Assembly: GCF_029714185.1 (NCBI RefSeq)
Contig: NZ_CP121671.1
Coordinates: 434,001-498,000 of the forward strand
Source of the DNA: Halobacillus naozhouensis
Lineage (GTDB): Bacteria > Bacillota > Bacilli > Bacillales > Halobacillaceae
Reading direction: 5' to 3'
Length of the DNA stretch: 64,000 nt
Shown here piece by piece: positions 34,389 to 43,590 of the stretch (the first letter of the stretch is position 1; each line of letters starts with the position of its first letter). Below the pieces are notes generated by a model. That model was not told the DNA's origin. It saw only the letters and a list, made by a program, of their open reading frames with translations, and made no database searches. The translations under genes and the position numbers were made by a program.

Positions 34389-35983
34389 ACTTAACCATCT
34401 TGATCCCCTTGGTCTTAGGTTATATAGGCATTATGTCAGGACTGGCTTATTATGGGTATAAAAAAACGGTTACCCAAGAGGATTATTTAGTAGGAGGACG
34501 AGATACGAATTCAGTTGTCATGGCACTTTCCTATGGCGCTACGTTTATAAGTACGTCATCAATGGTAGGATTTGGAGGCGTAGCATCCGTGTATGGTATG
34601 GGGTTATTGTGGTTGGCATTCTTGAATATCGTCTTAGGCATATTTGTGGCTTTTGCTGTATTTGGTAAGAGGATAAGGAGAATGTCCCTTCATCTAAACG
34701 CTTCAACTTTTCCTACATTTCTTGGGAAGTATTATAAATCCAGATTCATTACTGTTTTCTCAGGTACTATGATTTTTATTTTCATGCCTGCTTATACAAG
34801 TATTGTTTTAATTGGAGGAGGGAGATTTCTTCAAGAGTCCCTCTCCATAAATTTTAATATAGCATTATTTTTATTAGCTGTGATTGTAAGTCTGTATGTC
34901 ATTTCAGGAGGAATTAAAGCTGTGATGTATACAGATGCTTTTGGAGCCGTGATCATGTTGGTAGGGATGGCCATATTTTTAGTAGTTACCTATCAAGCCG
35001 TAGGTGGGCTATTAGACGGGCATAAAGCCTTAAGTGCTTTAAAAAGTATGGTTCCGGAAGAGTTGGCTGCAGAGGGACATGCGGGTTGGATGAGTATGCC
35101 AGAATTCGGGTCCCCAATGTGGTGGACTTTAGTAAGTACTATGATCTTGGGGGTAGGAATTGGCGTCTTAGCCCAACCCCAATTAGCTATGCGATCCATG
35201 ACTGTCGAAAATGATAAAGCGTTAAATCGATCGGTTATAGTTGGCGGAGTTTTTATTTTCTTTATGGCCGGTGCCGCCTATATGATTGGGCCATTAAGTA
35301 ATGTGTATTTTATGGAGACGACCGGTCAATTAGCTATTACAGTAGCTGAAGGGAATACAGACTTAGTTATTCCTAGGTTAATAACCTCTTTAATGCCAGA
35401 GTGGTTCGTCTATTTATTTACACTAACTCTTTTATCAGCAACCATATCAACGGTAAGCTCGTTAATCCATGTTCAATCCTCTGCGTTTGGTGAGGATATA
35501 CTTAAAACGTTAGGTGTCAAAACAGTGCTTTGGAATAAAATAAGTCCAGCTCGATTGGGAGTCATTATTGGGGTTATCTTAGCTGTCATATTAGGTTATA
35601 CCTTACCAGGTGGTATCATCGCTCAAGCCACAGCCTTTTGGTTTGGCATATGTGCCGCTGGCTTTCTACCAGCATTGACGGGGGCGTTGTTTTGGAAGGG
35701 TGCTTCTAAAGAAGGGGCCGTAGCCAGTATTATCACCGGTTTTACAGCAAGCGTATTTGGATTCCTGTTTTTGAAAGTTTCCCAATCTTCTGCTTTTGGA
35801 CTCTCTCAGGCCCTTTTTGGGAAAGACTATTTATTACCGTATCCATGGACACATGTTGATCCTTTAATCTATTCCCTCCCTTTATCAACTATAGTGTTTA
35901 TAGGGGTGAGTATAATAACTAGATCTAAAAAACAAAACAAAAATAGCGAATGGGAACGTGAAAATGTTGATGCTATTCAATAA
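34385..35983 (+). CDS. Sodium:solute symporter (SSF), 4-HPA arm 2
   Basis: The 532-residue SSF transporter is a close paralogue of the one at 23100, sharing YLVGGRDTNSVVMALSYGAT and GGIKAVMYTDAFGA. About 13 hydrophobic segments are present. The GTG start overlaps the micro-protein stop. Both symporters would take up 4-HPA-type acids; why two are kept is unclear, and different substrates for the two monooxygenases is one idea. A terminator follows. Confidence 0.88.
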   Translation: MNLTILIPLVLGYIGIMSGLAYYGYKKTVTQEDYLVGGRDTNSVVMALSYGATFISTSSMVGFGGVASVYGMGLLWLAFLNIVLGIFVAFAVFGKRIRRMSLHLNASTFPTFLGKYYKSRFITVFSGTMIFIFMPAYTSIVLIGGGRFLQESLSINFNIALFLLAVIVSLYVISGGIKAVMYTDAFGAVIMLVGMAIFLVVTYQAVGGLLDGHKALSALKSMVPEELAAEGHAGWMSMPEFGSPMWWTLVSTMILGVGIGVLAQPQLAMRSMTVENDKALNRSVIVGGVFIFFMAGAAYMIGPLSNVYFMETTGQLAITVAEGNTDLVIPRLITSLMPEWFVYLFTLTLLSATISTVSSLIHVQSSAFGEDILKTLGVKTVLWNKISPARLGVIIGVILAVILGYTLPGGIIAQATAFWFGICAAGFLPALTGALFWKGASKEGAVASIITGFTASVFGFLFLKVSQSSAFGLSQALFGKDYLLPYPWTHVDPLIYSLPLSTIVFIGVSIITRSKKQNKNSEWERENVDAIQ

Positions 35984-35985
35984 AT

Positions 35986-36025
35986 AAAGCCGTGTGACTA
36001 TCTTTGATGGTCGACACGGCTTTTG
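35986..36025. terminator. Terminator between symporter and LysR genes
   Basis: AAAGCCGTGT and ACACGGCTTTT form an 10-bp stem between convergent genes, usable in both directions. Confidence 0.8.
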
Positions 36026-36036
36026 CTTTGAAGTGA

Positions 36037-36942
36037 TTACACTAATTGAGCTTCACAATATTGATCTTTGAAATATTGTATTAATCGCTGAGAACCTTTC
36101 GTTAAATATCGATCTTTATGCCAAATTACTACAGATTCAGCTTTAATAGTCGAATCGGAAAGCTTATAACTTTTTATATTAGGATAAGAAAAAGAAGTAA
36201 GTGTTGATTCTGGAACTATTGTGGCTCCCATTCCTTGTGCAGCGAGAGAAAGGAGCATAGCAGCATCAGGGCACTCACAAACAACCTTTGGTTCCACCCC
36301 GTGCTTTCGACACTCATCGACAACTAACTCATATTGCCCCGCTCCGCTAATTCGGTGCAGTAACATTAGGGGGATACCCCTTAACTCTTCAAATGCTATC
36401 TGTTGACTATCGTTAGAGTTCATGTTCCATGAATCAGGTGTAACGAGAATATAAGATTCGGAAGGAAGTGGTAGCATATCAAATTCTTCAAATTGCAAAG
36501 GAAGACGAACTACAGCTAATTCGATTTCCCGATTTATTATACATTTTTCGAGAAAATAGGTATCTCCTTCACGAAGCTGATAGGATACTTGTGGGTGTTG
36601 AACCTTAAATTGATTTAAAGTAGAACTCAGGAAAGAGAAACATGTTTTATTTGACCCAATATTCATGGCCCCACGGATCCCTTCACCTGTCTCCTTTACT
36701 TCCGCTAGCGTTTCCTTGAAATCATTTAGGAGGCGTGACCCTTTTTCGTAGAGAATCTCCCCTGCTTTCGTTAATTCAAGTTTACGCCCTTGGCGATCGA
36801 ATAATTTTAGGTCTAGCTCTTGTTCCATTAATTTAATTTGTTGACTTAATGGAGGTTGAGCCATATGTAACTTTTTGGCGGCTTTCGTAATCTGTTGTTC
36901 ATCAGCTACAGTTTGGAAATAATGAATTTGTTTAATATTCAT
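36037..36942 (-). CDS. LysR-family transcriptional regulator
   Basis: The 301-residue protein has a LysR HTH (residues about 2-60: IHYFQTVADEQQITKAAKKL, QPPLSQQIKLMEQEL) and a periplasmic-binding-like effector domain of the CatM/CcpC kind. It is divergent from hpaE, the first gene of the ring-cleavage operon, which suggests it activates that operon with an aromatic intermediate; this is inferred from layout. With the PucR-type regulator broken, it may be the only intact specific regulator in the cluster. Confidence 0.88.
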   Translation of the reverse strand: MNIKQIHYFQTVADEQQITKAAKKLHMAQPPLSQQIKLMEQELDLKLFDRQGRKLELTKAGEILYEKGSRLLNDFKETLAEVKETGEGIRGAMNIGSNKTCFSFLSSTLNQFKVQHPQVSYQLREGDTYFLEKCIINREIELAVVRLPLQFEEFDMLPLPSESYILVTPDSWNMNSNDSQQIAFEELRGIPLMLLHRISGAGQYELVVDECRKHGVEPKVVCECPDAAMLLSLAAQGMGATIVPESTLTSFSYPNIKSYKLSDSTIKAESVVIWHKDRYLTKGSQRLIQYFKDQYCEAQLV

Positions 36943-37140
36943 TTTGAACTCCTCTCGTTATTTAGTAACTTATGAAGCTCCAATTGGGCGCCTCTGCTGG
37001 GAGTATATTAAATAGGTATAGGAAGTAAATTTTATAGATATTATTAATATACTTCTAGGTGTGATAACTTTGATAATACAAAGTTTATTGAAAATTTGCA
37101 AATCTGGTTTGGAAGGGTTTGCATTTTATATCACCTATTA

Positions 37141-37154
37141 GGTAAGCGCTATCA
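37141..37154. promoter_or_regulatory. cre-like box before hpaE
   Basis: GGTAAGCGCTATCA matches TGWAARCGYTWNCW at 13 of 14 positions, 17 bases before the start codon. Confidence 0.6.
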
Positions 37155-37170
37155 AATGAGGAGGAAAAGA

Positions 37171-38694
37171 ATGGGTAATGTAAATTTAGTTGATGGTAGT
37201 AAGTCCGGTCAAGAAGTTATATCTGAAATTAAAGATGTAAAATTGTATATTGACGGAGCGTTTGTTGATGCTGAATCAAATGAACAGTTTGACAACATCA
37301 ATCCTTTTACAAATGAAAAGATTAATCAAGTAGCCTCTGGTGATCGCAATGATATTGATAAAGCTGTAAAAGCAGCAAGGAAGGCCTTTAAAGGAGAATG
37401 GGGAAGCCTACCTTTGAAGGAGCGTCTAAGCTATGTCTATAAGATTGCGGATTTGATTGATGAACATATTGAGGAAATAGCCCCGTTAGAATCCTTTGAC
37501 ACGGGCCTTCCGATCAGTCAAACGAAAAAAATGGTAGCACGCGCAGCTCAAAACTTTAGATTCTATGCTGAAATGGTGTCGAGCCGACTTGTGGGAGATG
37601 CCTATCAAGTCGATGATCAGTTTTTAAACTATACAATTCATAAACCAGTTGGCATTGCCGGATTAATTACACCGTGGAATGCACCATTCATGCTGGAAAC
37701 ATGGAAGATTGCCCCAGCTTTAGCAACAGGGAATACAGTGGTGTTGAAACCGGCAGAATGGTCGCCGTTGACTGCTAACCGTTTAGCCGAAATTATCGAT
37801 AAAGCAGGCCTTCCAGATGGGGTGTTCAATGTTGTCCATGGGTATGGAGAAACGGCAGGAGCTTCACTGGTGGCCAATGAAGATGTTGAGTTGATTTCCT
37901 TCACAGGGGAAACAACAACAGGGTCGGAAATCATGAAAAATGGCGCCGATTCGTTAAAACAGTTCTCCATGGAGCTTGGCGGCAAGTCGCCAATCATCGT
38001 CTTTGAAGATGCCGATATGGAACGGGCTATCGATGCTTGTACTTGGGGAATCTTCTCCTTCAACGGGGAACGTTGTACAGCTAACTCAAGACTGTATGTC
38101 CATGAAAATGTGGCAGAGGATTTCGTTGCTGCTCTTAAAGAACGAGTGCAAAACATTGTTGTCGGGGACCCGATGAAAGAGGAAACTCAAGTCGGACCAT
38201 TGATCCATACCAAGCATTATGAAAATGTGAAAAAGTATCTGGACATAGCGGAACAGGAAGGGTGTCAGGTGGTAAGCGGAACGGTCCCTGAGGAGTTTAG
38301 CCGTGGGAACTTTATTGCTCCTACATTGCTATTAAATGCCGAAAACTCTATGCAAGTCATACAAGAGGAAATATTTGGTCCGGTTATTGCCGTCATGACA
38401 TTTAAGGATGAAGAGGAGGTTATCGAGAAAGCGAATGACGTCCGCTACGGTCTAGCCGGTTATGTATGGACAAAAGATCTTCAGCGCGGGCACCGAGTGG
38501 CTCAAGCCGTTGACTCAGGTATGCTATGGATCAACGCACAAAATGTGCGGGACTTACGCACACCATTTGGCGGATCCAAACATAGCGGGATCGGTCGTGA
38601 GGGCGGTCATTATGCATTTGAATTTTACACAGAAGTCCAAATTATCCATGTAGCGTTGGGAGAACACCATATCCCTCAGTTTGGTAAAAAATAA
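37171..38694 (+). CDS. hpaE: HpaE, 5-carboxymethyl-2-hydroxymuconate semialdehyde dehydrogenase
   Basis: The 507-residue ALDH oxidises the ring-cleavage product CHMS to 5-carboxymethyl-2-hydroxymuconate. The catalytic Asn is in ITPWNAPFML, the Glu in MELGGKSPI and the Cys in FNGERCTANSRLYVHE; SFTGETTTGSEIM is the cofactor loop. The start at 37171 is preceded by ATGAGGAGG at good distance; an upstream frame of 25 codons is discarded. It leads the operon hpaE-hpaB2-hpaD-hpaC2-ribF-like-hpaI-like, divergent from lysR. HpaE specificity is supported by operon context. Confidence 0.9.
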   Translation: MGNVNLVDGSKSGQEVISEIKDVKLYIDGAFVDAESNEQFDNINPFTNEKINQVASGDRNDIDKAVKAARKAFKGEWGSLPLKERLSYVYKIADLIDEHIEEIAPLESFDTGLPISQTKKMVARAAQNFRFYAEMVSSRLVGDAYQVDDQFLNYTIHKPVGIAGLITPWNAPFMLETWKIAPALATGNTVVLKPAEWSPLTANRLAEIIDKAGLPDGVFNVVHGYGETAGASLVANEDVELISFTGETTTGSEIMKNGADSLKQFSMELGGKSPIIVFEDADMERAIDACTWGIFSFNGERCTANSRLYVHENVAEDFVAALKERVQNIVVGDPMKEETQVGPLIHTKHYENVKKYLDIAEQEGCQVVSGTVPEEFSRGNFIAPTLLLNAENSMQVIQEEIFGPVIAVMTFKDEEEVIEKANDVRYGLAGYVWTKDLQRGHRVAQAVDSGMLWINAQNVRDLRTPFGGSKHSGIGREGGHYAFEFYTEVQIIHVALGEHHIPQFGKK

Positions 38695-38715
38695 AGAAAT
38701 CAAGGAGGAGACTTT

Positions 38716-40191
38716 ATGCCTGCAAAAACAGGAGCGGAATATATTGAAAGACTAAAGAATGCTAAAAACAATATTTATATTCACGGAGAAAGAGTTGAAG
38801 ATCCAACGACTCATCCTGCATTTAAAAATGTTATCCAATCGATGGCAAAACTATATGATACGCAATACGAAAAACAAGAAAAAATGCTTTATACCTCCCC
38901 ACAAACAGGGGATAAAGTTGGAATGACTTTCTATCGTCCGGAAACCATTGATGACTTAATAAAGAGAAGAGAAGCCATCCAAGAATGGGCACGCATTTCT
39001 GGAGGAATGATGGGACGTTCCCCGGACTATTTAAACGCTGAAGTTATGGCTATGGGAGTAGCTACGGACCTATTTGCTGAAGATGACCCAATGTTTGCAG
39101 AAAATGCTAAAAATTATTATGACTATGCTAGAGAAAATGATGTAAGTCTGACACATACACTTATTCATCCACAAGTTAACCGTCAAAAAGCTCAACATGA
39201 GCAAAAGGATGCTAATGTGGCTTTACACTTGGTTGAGAAAAAGTCTGATGGAATCATAGTGGACGGTGCTCGTCTACTTGCCACGCAGGGTGGTATTACT
39301 GACGAAATCCTCGTATTCCCATCGACTGTTAAACAATCTGGGGAGCATGATGATCCATATTCCTTAGCTTTCGTCGTTCCAAATAATACGCCTGGGCTTA
39401 AGTACTTTAGTAGAGAATCCTTTGATTATGGTAAAGATGAATGGGATCATCCTTTAAGCAGTCGTTTTGAAGAAGGGGACGCCATTGTTTATTTTGATAA
39501 CGTGTTCGTTCCATGGGAGAAAGTTTTTGTTTGCGGAAACTCTTCCATTTGTAACCGTACATTCCTAGAAACAAACGCTGTGGTACACATGTCCCACCAA
39601 GTGGTTGCCAAAAATATTGTGAAAACAGAATTCGTCCTTGGCGTTATTCTAAGTGTTATGGACGCCATTGGCATCGATAAGTTTCAGCATGTACAGGATA
39701 AAGGAACAGAAGTCATGCTTATCTTAGAAACTATGAAATCTCATTTATATAAAGCGGAGCACAATGCAAAATTAGATAAATGGGGAACGATGACGCCAGA
39801 CTTTGAAGCATTGAATGCAGCTAGAAACTGGTTCCCAAGAGTATATCCTCGTATTACGGAAATCCTTCGTATTCTTGGAGCTTCAGGACTTATGGGAATT
39901 CCTACAGAAGAAGACTTCCACCATGAAGATATCGGTCCATTGTTAGATCGTGCCTTACAATCGAAAAATCTACAAGGATACGACAGAGTTAAATTATTCC
40001 GCTTAGCTTGGGATGTGACTATGAGCGCATTTGGCAGCCGACAAACACATTATGAATATTATTTCTTTGGCGATCCGATTAAGATGGGCATGACGTACTT
40101 TGAGCAGTTTAATAAAGAGCCATATAAAGAATATGTTCAAGACTTTTTAAAAAATGTTAAATCATCAAAACCGGATTTTACTAAAGTGTGA
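38716..40191 (+). CDS. hpaB: 4-hydroxyphenylacetate 3-monooxygenase, Thermus-type HpaB
   Basis: The 491-residue oxygenase matches Thermus HpaB closely: KTGAEYIERLKNA, GERVEDPTTHPAFK, GGMMGRSPDYLNAE (active-site Arg and Tyr), THTLIHPQVNRQKA (His region) and SAFGSRQTHYEYYFFGDP. It hydroxylates 4-HPA with reduced FAD supplied by HpaC. RBS AAGGAGGAG. Being in the ring-cleavage operon next to hpaD and hpaE, it is the better candidate for the authentic 4-HPA enzyme; the 508-residue paralogue at 24979 belongs to a different subfamily. Confidence 0.92.
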   Translation: MPAKTGAEYIERLKNAKNNIYIHGERVEDPTTHPAFKNVIQSMAKLYDTQYEKQEKMLYTSPQTGDKVGMTFYRPETIDDLIKRREAIQEWARISGGMMGRSPDYLNAEVMAMGVATDLFAEDDPMFAENAKNYYDYARENDVSLTHTLIHPQVNRQKAQHEQKDANVALHLVEKKSDGIIVDGARLLATQGGITDEILVFPSTVKQSGEHDDPYSLAFVVPNNTPGLKYFSRESFDYGKDEWDHPLSSRFEEGDAIVYFDNVFVPWEKVFVCGNSSICNRTFLETNAVVHMSHQVVAKNIVKTEFVLGVILSVMDAIGIDKFQHVQDKGTEVMLILETMKSHLYKAEHNAKLDKWGTMTPDFEALNAARNWFPRVYPRITEILRILGASGLMGIPTEEDFHHEDIGPLLDRALQSKNLQGYDRVKLFRLAWDVTMSAFGSRQTHYEYYFFGDPIKMGMTYFEQFNKEPYKEYVQDFLKNVKSSKPDFTKV

Positions 40192-40204
40192 GGAGTGAGT
40201 ATAT

Positions 40205-41185
40205 ATGAGTTTTGATATTATTCGTTCAGGAAGAGCGATTTTACATGTAACCGATTTGGAAGCATCCAAAAAGTTTTATGATGCTCTTGGGTTTATCGAA
40301 ACCGAATCTGATGAAAAACAAGTTTTTCTAAGAGGGTTAGAAGAACATAATCACCACAGTTTATTACTAAAAGAAAAAGAAACTCCTGCACTAGAGGTAA
40401 TTAGTTATAAGGTAAGGTCTGAAAATGATTTAGATAAGTTAGCTTCTAAACTTCAGAATGATGGAAATGAAGTGAAGTGGCTTGAAGAAGGTGAACAGAA
40501 AGCTGTAGGAAGAGCGTTTCGTTATCAAGATATTTCAGGATTGCCAGTTGAATACTATGCCCAAATGGAAACAGTGGAGCGTAAGCTGCAGCAATATGAC
40601 CTTTATAAGGGAGCGAAAGTACAAAGGATCGACCATTTTAATTGTAATGTTCCCGATGTAGAGCAAGCGTATAATTACTATATTGACGAGTTAGGGTTTG
40701 CATGTTCAGAATATACCGCGGGTGAAGAAGATAAAATTTGGGCTGCGTGGCTTCACCGTAAACCTAGTGTCCATGATGTAGCTTATATGAATGGGGTGGG
40801 CCCAAGGTTACACCATGTAGGTTTTTGGTTGAAAGATCCGATGAGTTTAATTGACGGGTGTGATGTTCTAGCATCCATGGGGTATGGTCCGAATATCGAA
40901 AGAGGTCCAGGACGTCATGGGTTATCCAATGCATTCTTTCTCTACCTACGCGACCCAGACGGACATAGAATTGAGTTATATAATGGAGATTATTTGACAA
41001 GTGATCCAGATTTCAAACCAATTCGCTGGGAATTAGATGATCCGATGAGGCAAACGTTCTGGGGTCATGAAGCTCCTGATAGCTGGTTTAATGAAGCTAC
41101 AGAAGTTCTTAATGTTCATTCAAATGAAAAGGTAAAACTCAAAGAACCTAAACTTAAAAAGCGTAAACCAACATTTGTGATCTAA
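40205..41185 (+). CDS. hpaD: HpaD, 3,4-dihydroxyphenylacetate 2,3-dioxygenase
   Basis: This 326-residue extradiol dioxygenase opens the ring of homoprotocatechuate to CHMS using Fe(II) or Mn(II). It is the two-domain vicinal-oxygen-chelate type known from Brevibacterium and Arthrobacter. The metal ligands are visible as His in RIDHFNCNVP, His in RLHHVGFWLKDP, and Glu in RDPDGHRIELYNGD. RBS GAGGAG. Start and length fit the family. Confidence 0.94.
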   Translation: MSFDIIRSGRAILHVTDLEASKKFYDALGFIETESDEKQVFLRGLEEHNHHSLLLKEKETPALEVISYKVRSENDLDKLASKLQNDGNEVKWLEEGEQKAVGRAFRYQDISGLPVEYYAQMETVERKLQQYDLYKGAKVQRIDHFNCNVPDVEQAYNYYIDELGFACSEYTAGEEDKIWAAWLHRKPSVHDVAYMNGVGPRLHHVGFWLKDPMSLIDGCDVLASMGYGPNIERGPGRHGLSNAFFLYLRDPDGHRIELYNGDYLTSDPDFKPIRWELDDPMRQTFWGHEAPDSWFNEATEVLNVHSNEKVKLKEPKLKKRKPTFVI

Positions 41186-41218
41186 TTGAATAAATAAAAG
41201 ATTTGAGAGGTGATAATG

Positions 41219-41677
41219 ATGGATGATCGCATGTTTCGAGCAGCAATGGGTAAATTTGCCACTGGTGTTACTGTTATCACATCTGAATTAGATGGCGATG
41301 TGCATGGGATGACGGCTAATGCCTTTATGTCCGTCTCCCTTGACCCAAAGCTTATTCTGATTTCAGTAGATGAAAAAGCTCGCATGAAAGAGGTCATTAA
41401 CCAATCAGGGAAATTCACGGTTAATATCTTGTCGGGAGAGCAAAAAGAAATGTCGATGATTTTCGCTGGGCAGATTAAGGAAGACAGAGATGTTGAATTT
41501 GAAACCTTCGAAGGCCTTCCTGTCATTGAAAACTCCCTTGTTAGTTTAGCTTGTGATGTTTATCAAACCCAGGATGCGGGTGACCATACGCTGTTTATTG
41601 GAGAAGTTTTAAACCTTAATGTGCAAGACGGCGAACCCCTTGCTTTTTATGAAGGAAAATATAAGCAAATGACTTAA
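41219..41677 (+). CDS. hpaC: HpaC-type flavin reductase, copy 2
   Basis: The 152-residue flavin reductase is a paralogue of the 26562 gene, sharing GKFATGVTVIT, HGMTANAFMSVSLDPKL and GDHTLFIGEV. It would supply reduced FAD to the Thermus-type HpaB. The start ATG at 41219 gives MDDRMFRAAMG, aligned with the MEDRLFRDAMG start of copy 1; two further upstream start codons are possible. RBS GAGAGG. Confidence 0.92.
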   Translation: MDDRMFRAAMGKFATGVTVITSELDGDVHGMTANAFMSVSLDPKLILISVDEKARMKEVINQSGKFTVNILSGEQKEMSMIFAGQIKEDRDVEFETFEGLPVIENSLVSLACDVYQTQDAGDHTLFIGEVLNLNVQDGEPLAFYEGKYKQMT

Positions 41678-41698
41678 TACCTGAGGAGGTGGGATAGG

Positions 41699-42574
41699 AT
41701 GCGAACAATTCAGATTCATTATCCAATTTCAACGGCCACACAATTAGACAGTGAACGCTGCGTTATGGCTTTAGGTTTTTTCGACGGCGTACACTTGGGG
41801 CATCAGAAAATCATTAAAACAGCAAAGAGGCTTGCCGATGAGAAGAATCTCAAGCTGGCTGTCATGACCTTTTCGCACCATCCCTCCTCTGTGATTAAGA
41901 AAGGTAAGATCATTAAAAATTATATCACTCCATTATCTGTGAAAGTCAAAGTTCTTAAACAGCTTGGTGTGGATCTTCTATATGTTATTGATTTCAATGA
42001 AGAGGTTGCGAAAATCCCTCACCACCAATTTGTGAATGATTATTTATGTGGACTTAACTGTGCCCATGTTGTTGCTGGGTTTGATTACAAATATGGCTTT
42101 AAAGGTAAAGGAGATATGGAGCAGTTATCTATAGACAGTGCCGGGAGATTTGAAGTAACAACCGTTCCGAAGCTTGAAAAAGATGAGGAAAAGGTAAGTT
42201 CTACGCTTTTAAGGGAGTTAATTTCATCTGGAAAAGTAGAAAAGATTCGAGAGTACTTGGGAAGAAATTATGAAGTATTGGGTGAAGTGAAGGGACGGGG
42301 AAGAACGTGCACGATTAATTTTGATCCTGACTACTACCTTCCTTGCCCTGGACAGTATGAAGTCACGATTATGAAAGGTCTGTTCCACTTAAAAGGAATC
42401 TGTGAAGTGAAATCCGTTCACCATCCGGGTCAGTTAATGGTCACGCTTTTTCATGATCAACTGTTTGATGATCATTCTAACGTGCGGCTGCAATGGGATA
42501 ATTTCATCGCTGACTTTGAAATGGATGCTTTCCATGCTCAACGTGACTTTCGTGAGTTGGAAATGAGTATCTGA
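41699..42574 (+). CDS. RibF-like FAD synthetase with degenerate kinase module, copy 2
   Basis: The 291-residue protein keeps the adenylyltransferase motifs GFFDGVHLGHQKII, TFSHHPSSV, AGFDYKYGFKGKGD and VSSTLLRELI. In the C-terminal barrel the riboflavin-kinase GxPTAN signature is absent; GRGRTCTINFDPDYYLP stands in its place. It is thus probably an FMN adenylyltransferase that raises FAD for the neighbouring hpaC2/hpaB2. Like copy 1 it is next to hpaC, and divergence between the copies suggests an old duplication or separate acquisition. RBS GAGGAGGTG. Confidence 0.82.
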   Translation: MRTIQIHYPISTATQLDSERCVMALGFFDGVHLGHQKIIKTAKRLADEKNLKLAVMTFSHHPSSVIKKGKIIKNYITPLSVKVKVLKQLGVDLLYVIDFNEEVAKIPHHQFVNDYLCGLNCAHVVAGFDYKYGFKGKGDMEQLSIDSAGRFEVTTVPKLEKDEEKVSSTLLRELISSGKVEKIREYLGRNYEVLGEVKGRGRTCTINFDPDYYLPCPGQYEVTIMKGLFHLKGICEVKSVHHPGQLMVTLFHDQLFDDHSNVRLQWDNFIADFEMDAFHAQRDFRELEMSI

Positions 42575-42605
42575 TTTTTCTAGAATAATAGAGGAGGAAT
42601 AAAAC

Positions 42606-43526
42606 ATGGTACAAGATTATAGCGAAATCAAATCAAGACTAAAAGGATCGGTCACCCCAGTCATCACACCGTTTACAACAAACTCTGACGTAGATTATGA
42701 TACATTGTCAGAATTGATTGAGTTCCAATTAGAGAATGGTACACACGCGATTTCGGTAACGGGTACCTCAGGGGAACCAAGCTCTTTGACAGAAGAAGAA
42801 CGGGTGAACGTTATGGAGACGGCTTATAAGTCGATCAATGGACGAGTTCCATTCGTACCTGGCACAGGGTCAACCAATCATGACGAAGCCATGCGTCTGA
42901 CGAAAAAAGCGGAAGAAATTGGTGCAGACGCGGCCTTGGTCATCGTTCCTTATTACAATAAGCCGAATCAACAAGCACTGTATAAGCACTTTAAAACAGT
43001 TGCCGACTCTGTTGATATACCGATTATTATCTACAATATCCCCGGACGTACGGCTCAAAACTTGCATGTTGATACCCTTGCACAGTTGAGCAAAGATTGT
43101 CCTAATGTGATCGGAGTCAAAGAATCGAATAAAGATTTTGAACATGTTAATCGAGTATTGTTGAAATGCGGTAGAGACTTCCTACTGTTCTCCGGAATTG
43201 AATTGCTTTGCTATCCAATGCTAGCGATTGGCGGAGTGGGCTCTGTCAGTGCTACAGCTAATGTGGTTCCGGGAAAAGTAGCCCAAATGCATGACGCTTG
43301 GTTTGAAGGAGATGTGGAAACGGCCCAAAATCTCCATTATGAGCTGATGGAGTTGAATGACGTGCTCTTTAAAGATACAAACCCTGCCCCCGTTAAAGCA
43401 GCGCTCGGCATGATGGGTAAAATTGAGCCTCACCTAAGACTTCCTATGGGATTACCATCAGAAGAATTGCAAAAGGAAATTCGCCAAACATTAGACAAAT
43501 ATAATGTTTCTGTACAATATGCATAA
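42606..43526 (+). CDS. DapA-family aldolase acting as HpaI analogue
   Basis: The 306-residue protein is of the class I DapA/NAL superfamily. GTSGEPSSLT replaces the GTTGE motif, IIYNIPGRTA carries the Tyr, and the Schiff-base Lys is in VIGVKESNKD. At the end of the hpa operon it most likely cleaves 4-hydroxy-2-oxoheptane-1,7-dioate to pyruvate and succinate semialdehyde. I recall a family model (TIGR02313, HpaI-NOT-DapA) for exactly this arrangement. The enzyme is unrelated to the class II HpaI of E. coli. RBS GAGGAGG. A terminator follows. Confidence 0.83.
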   Translation: MVQDYSEIKSRLKGSVTPVITPFTTNSDVDYDTLSELIEFQLENGTHAISVTGTSGEPSSLTEEERVNVMETAYKSINGRVPFVPGTGSTNHDEAMRLTKKAEEIGADAALVIVPYYNKPNQQALYKHFKTVADSVDIPIIIYNIPGRTAQNLHVDTLAQLSKDCPNVIGVKESNKDFEHVNRVLLKCGRDFLLFSGIELLCYPMLAIGGVGSVSATANVVPGKVAQMHDAWFEGDVETAQNLHYELMELNDVLFKDTNPAPVKAALGMMGKIEPHLRLPMGLPSEELQKEIRQTLDKYNVSVQYA

Positions 43527-43541
43527 AGTTCCTTAACGATA

Positions 43542-43590
43542 AATAAGTACAGAACGATAAATCGATTGTTCTGTACTTATTTTTATTTAT
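43542..43590 (+). terminator. Terminator of the hpaE operon
   Basis: Perfect 14-bp arms (43542-43555 and 43568-43581) end in TTTTTATTT. Confidence 0.9.

Noticed and set aside
42606..43526. Lysine-pathway DapA
   Set aside because: The gene ends the hpa operon and has GTSGE in place of GTTGE; an HpaI-like role fits better.
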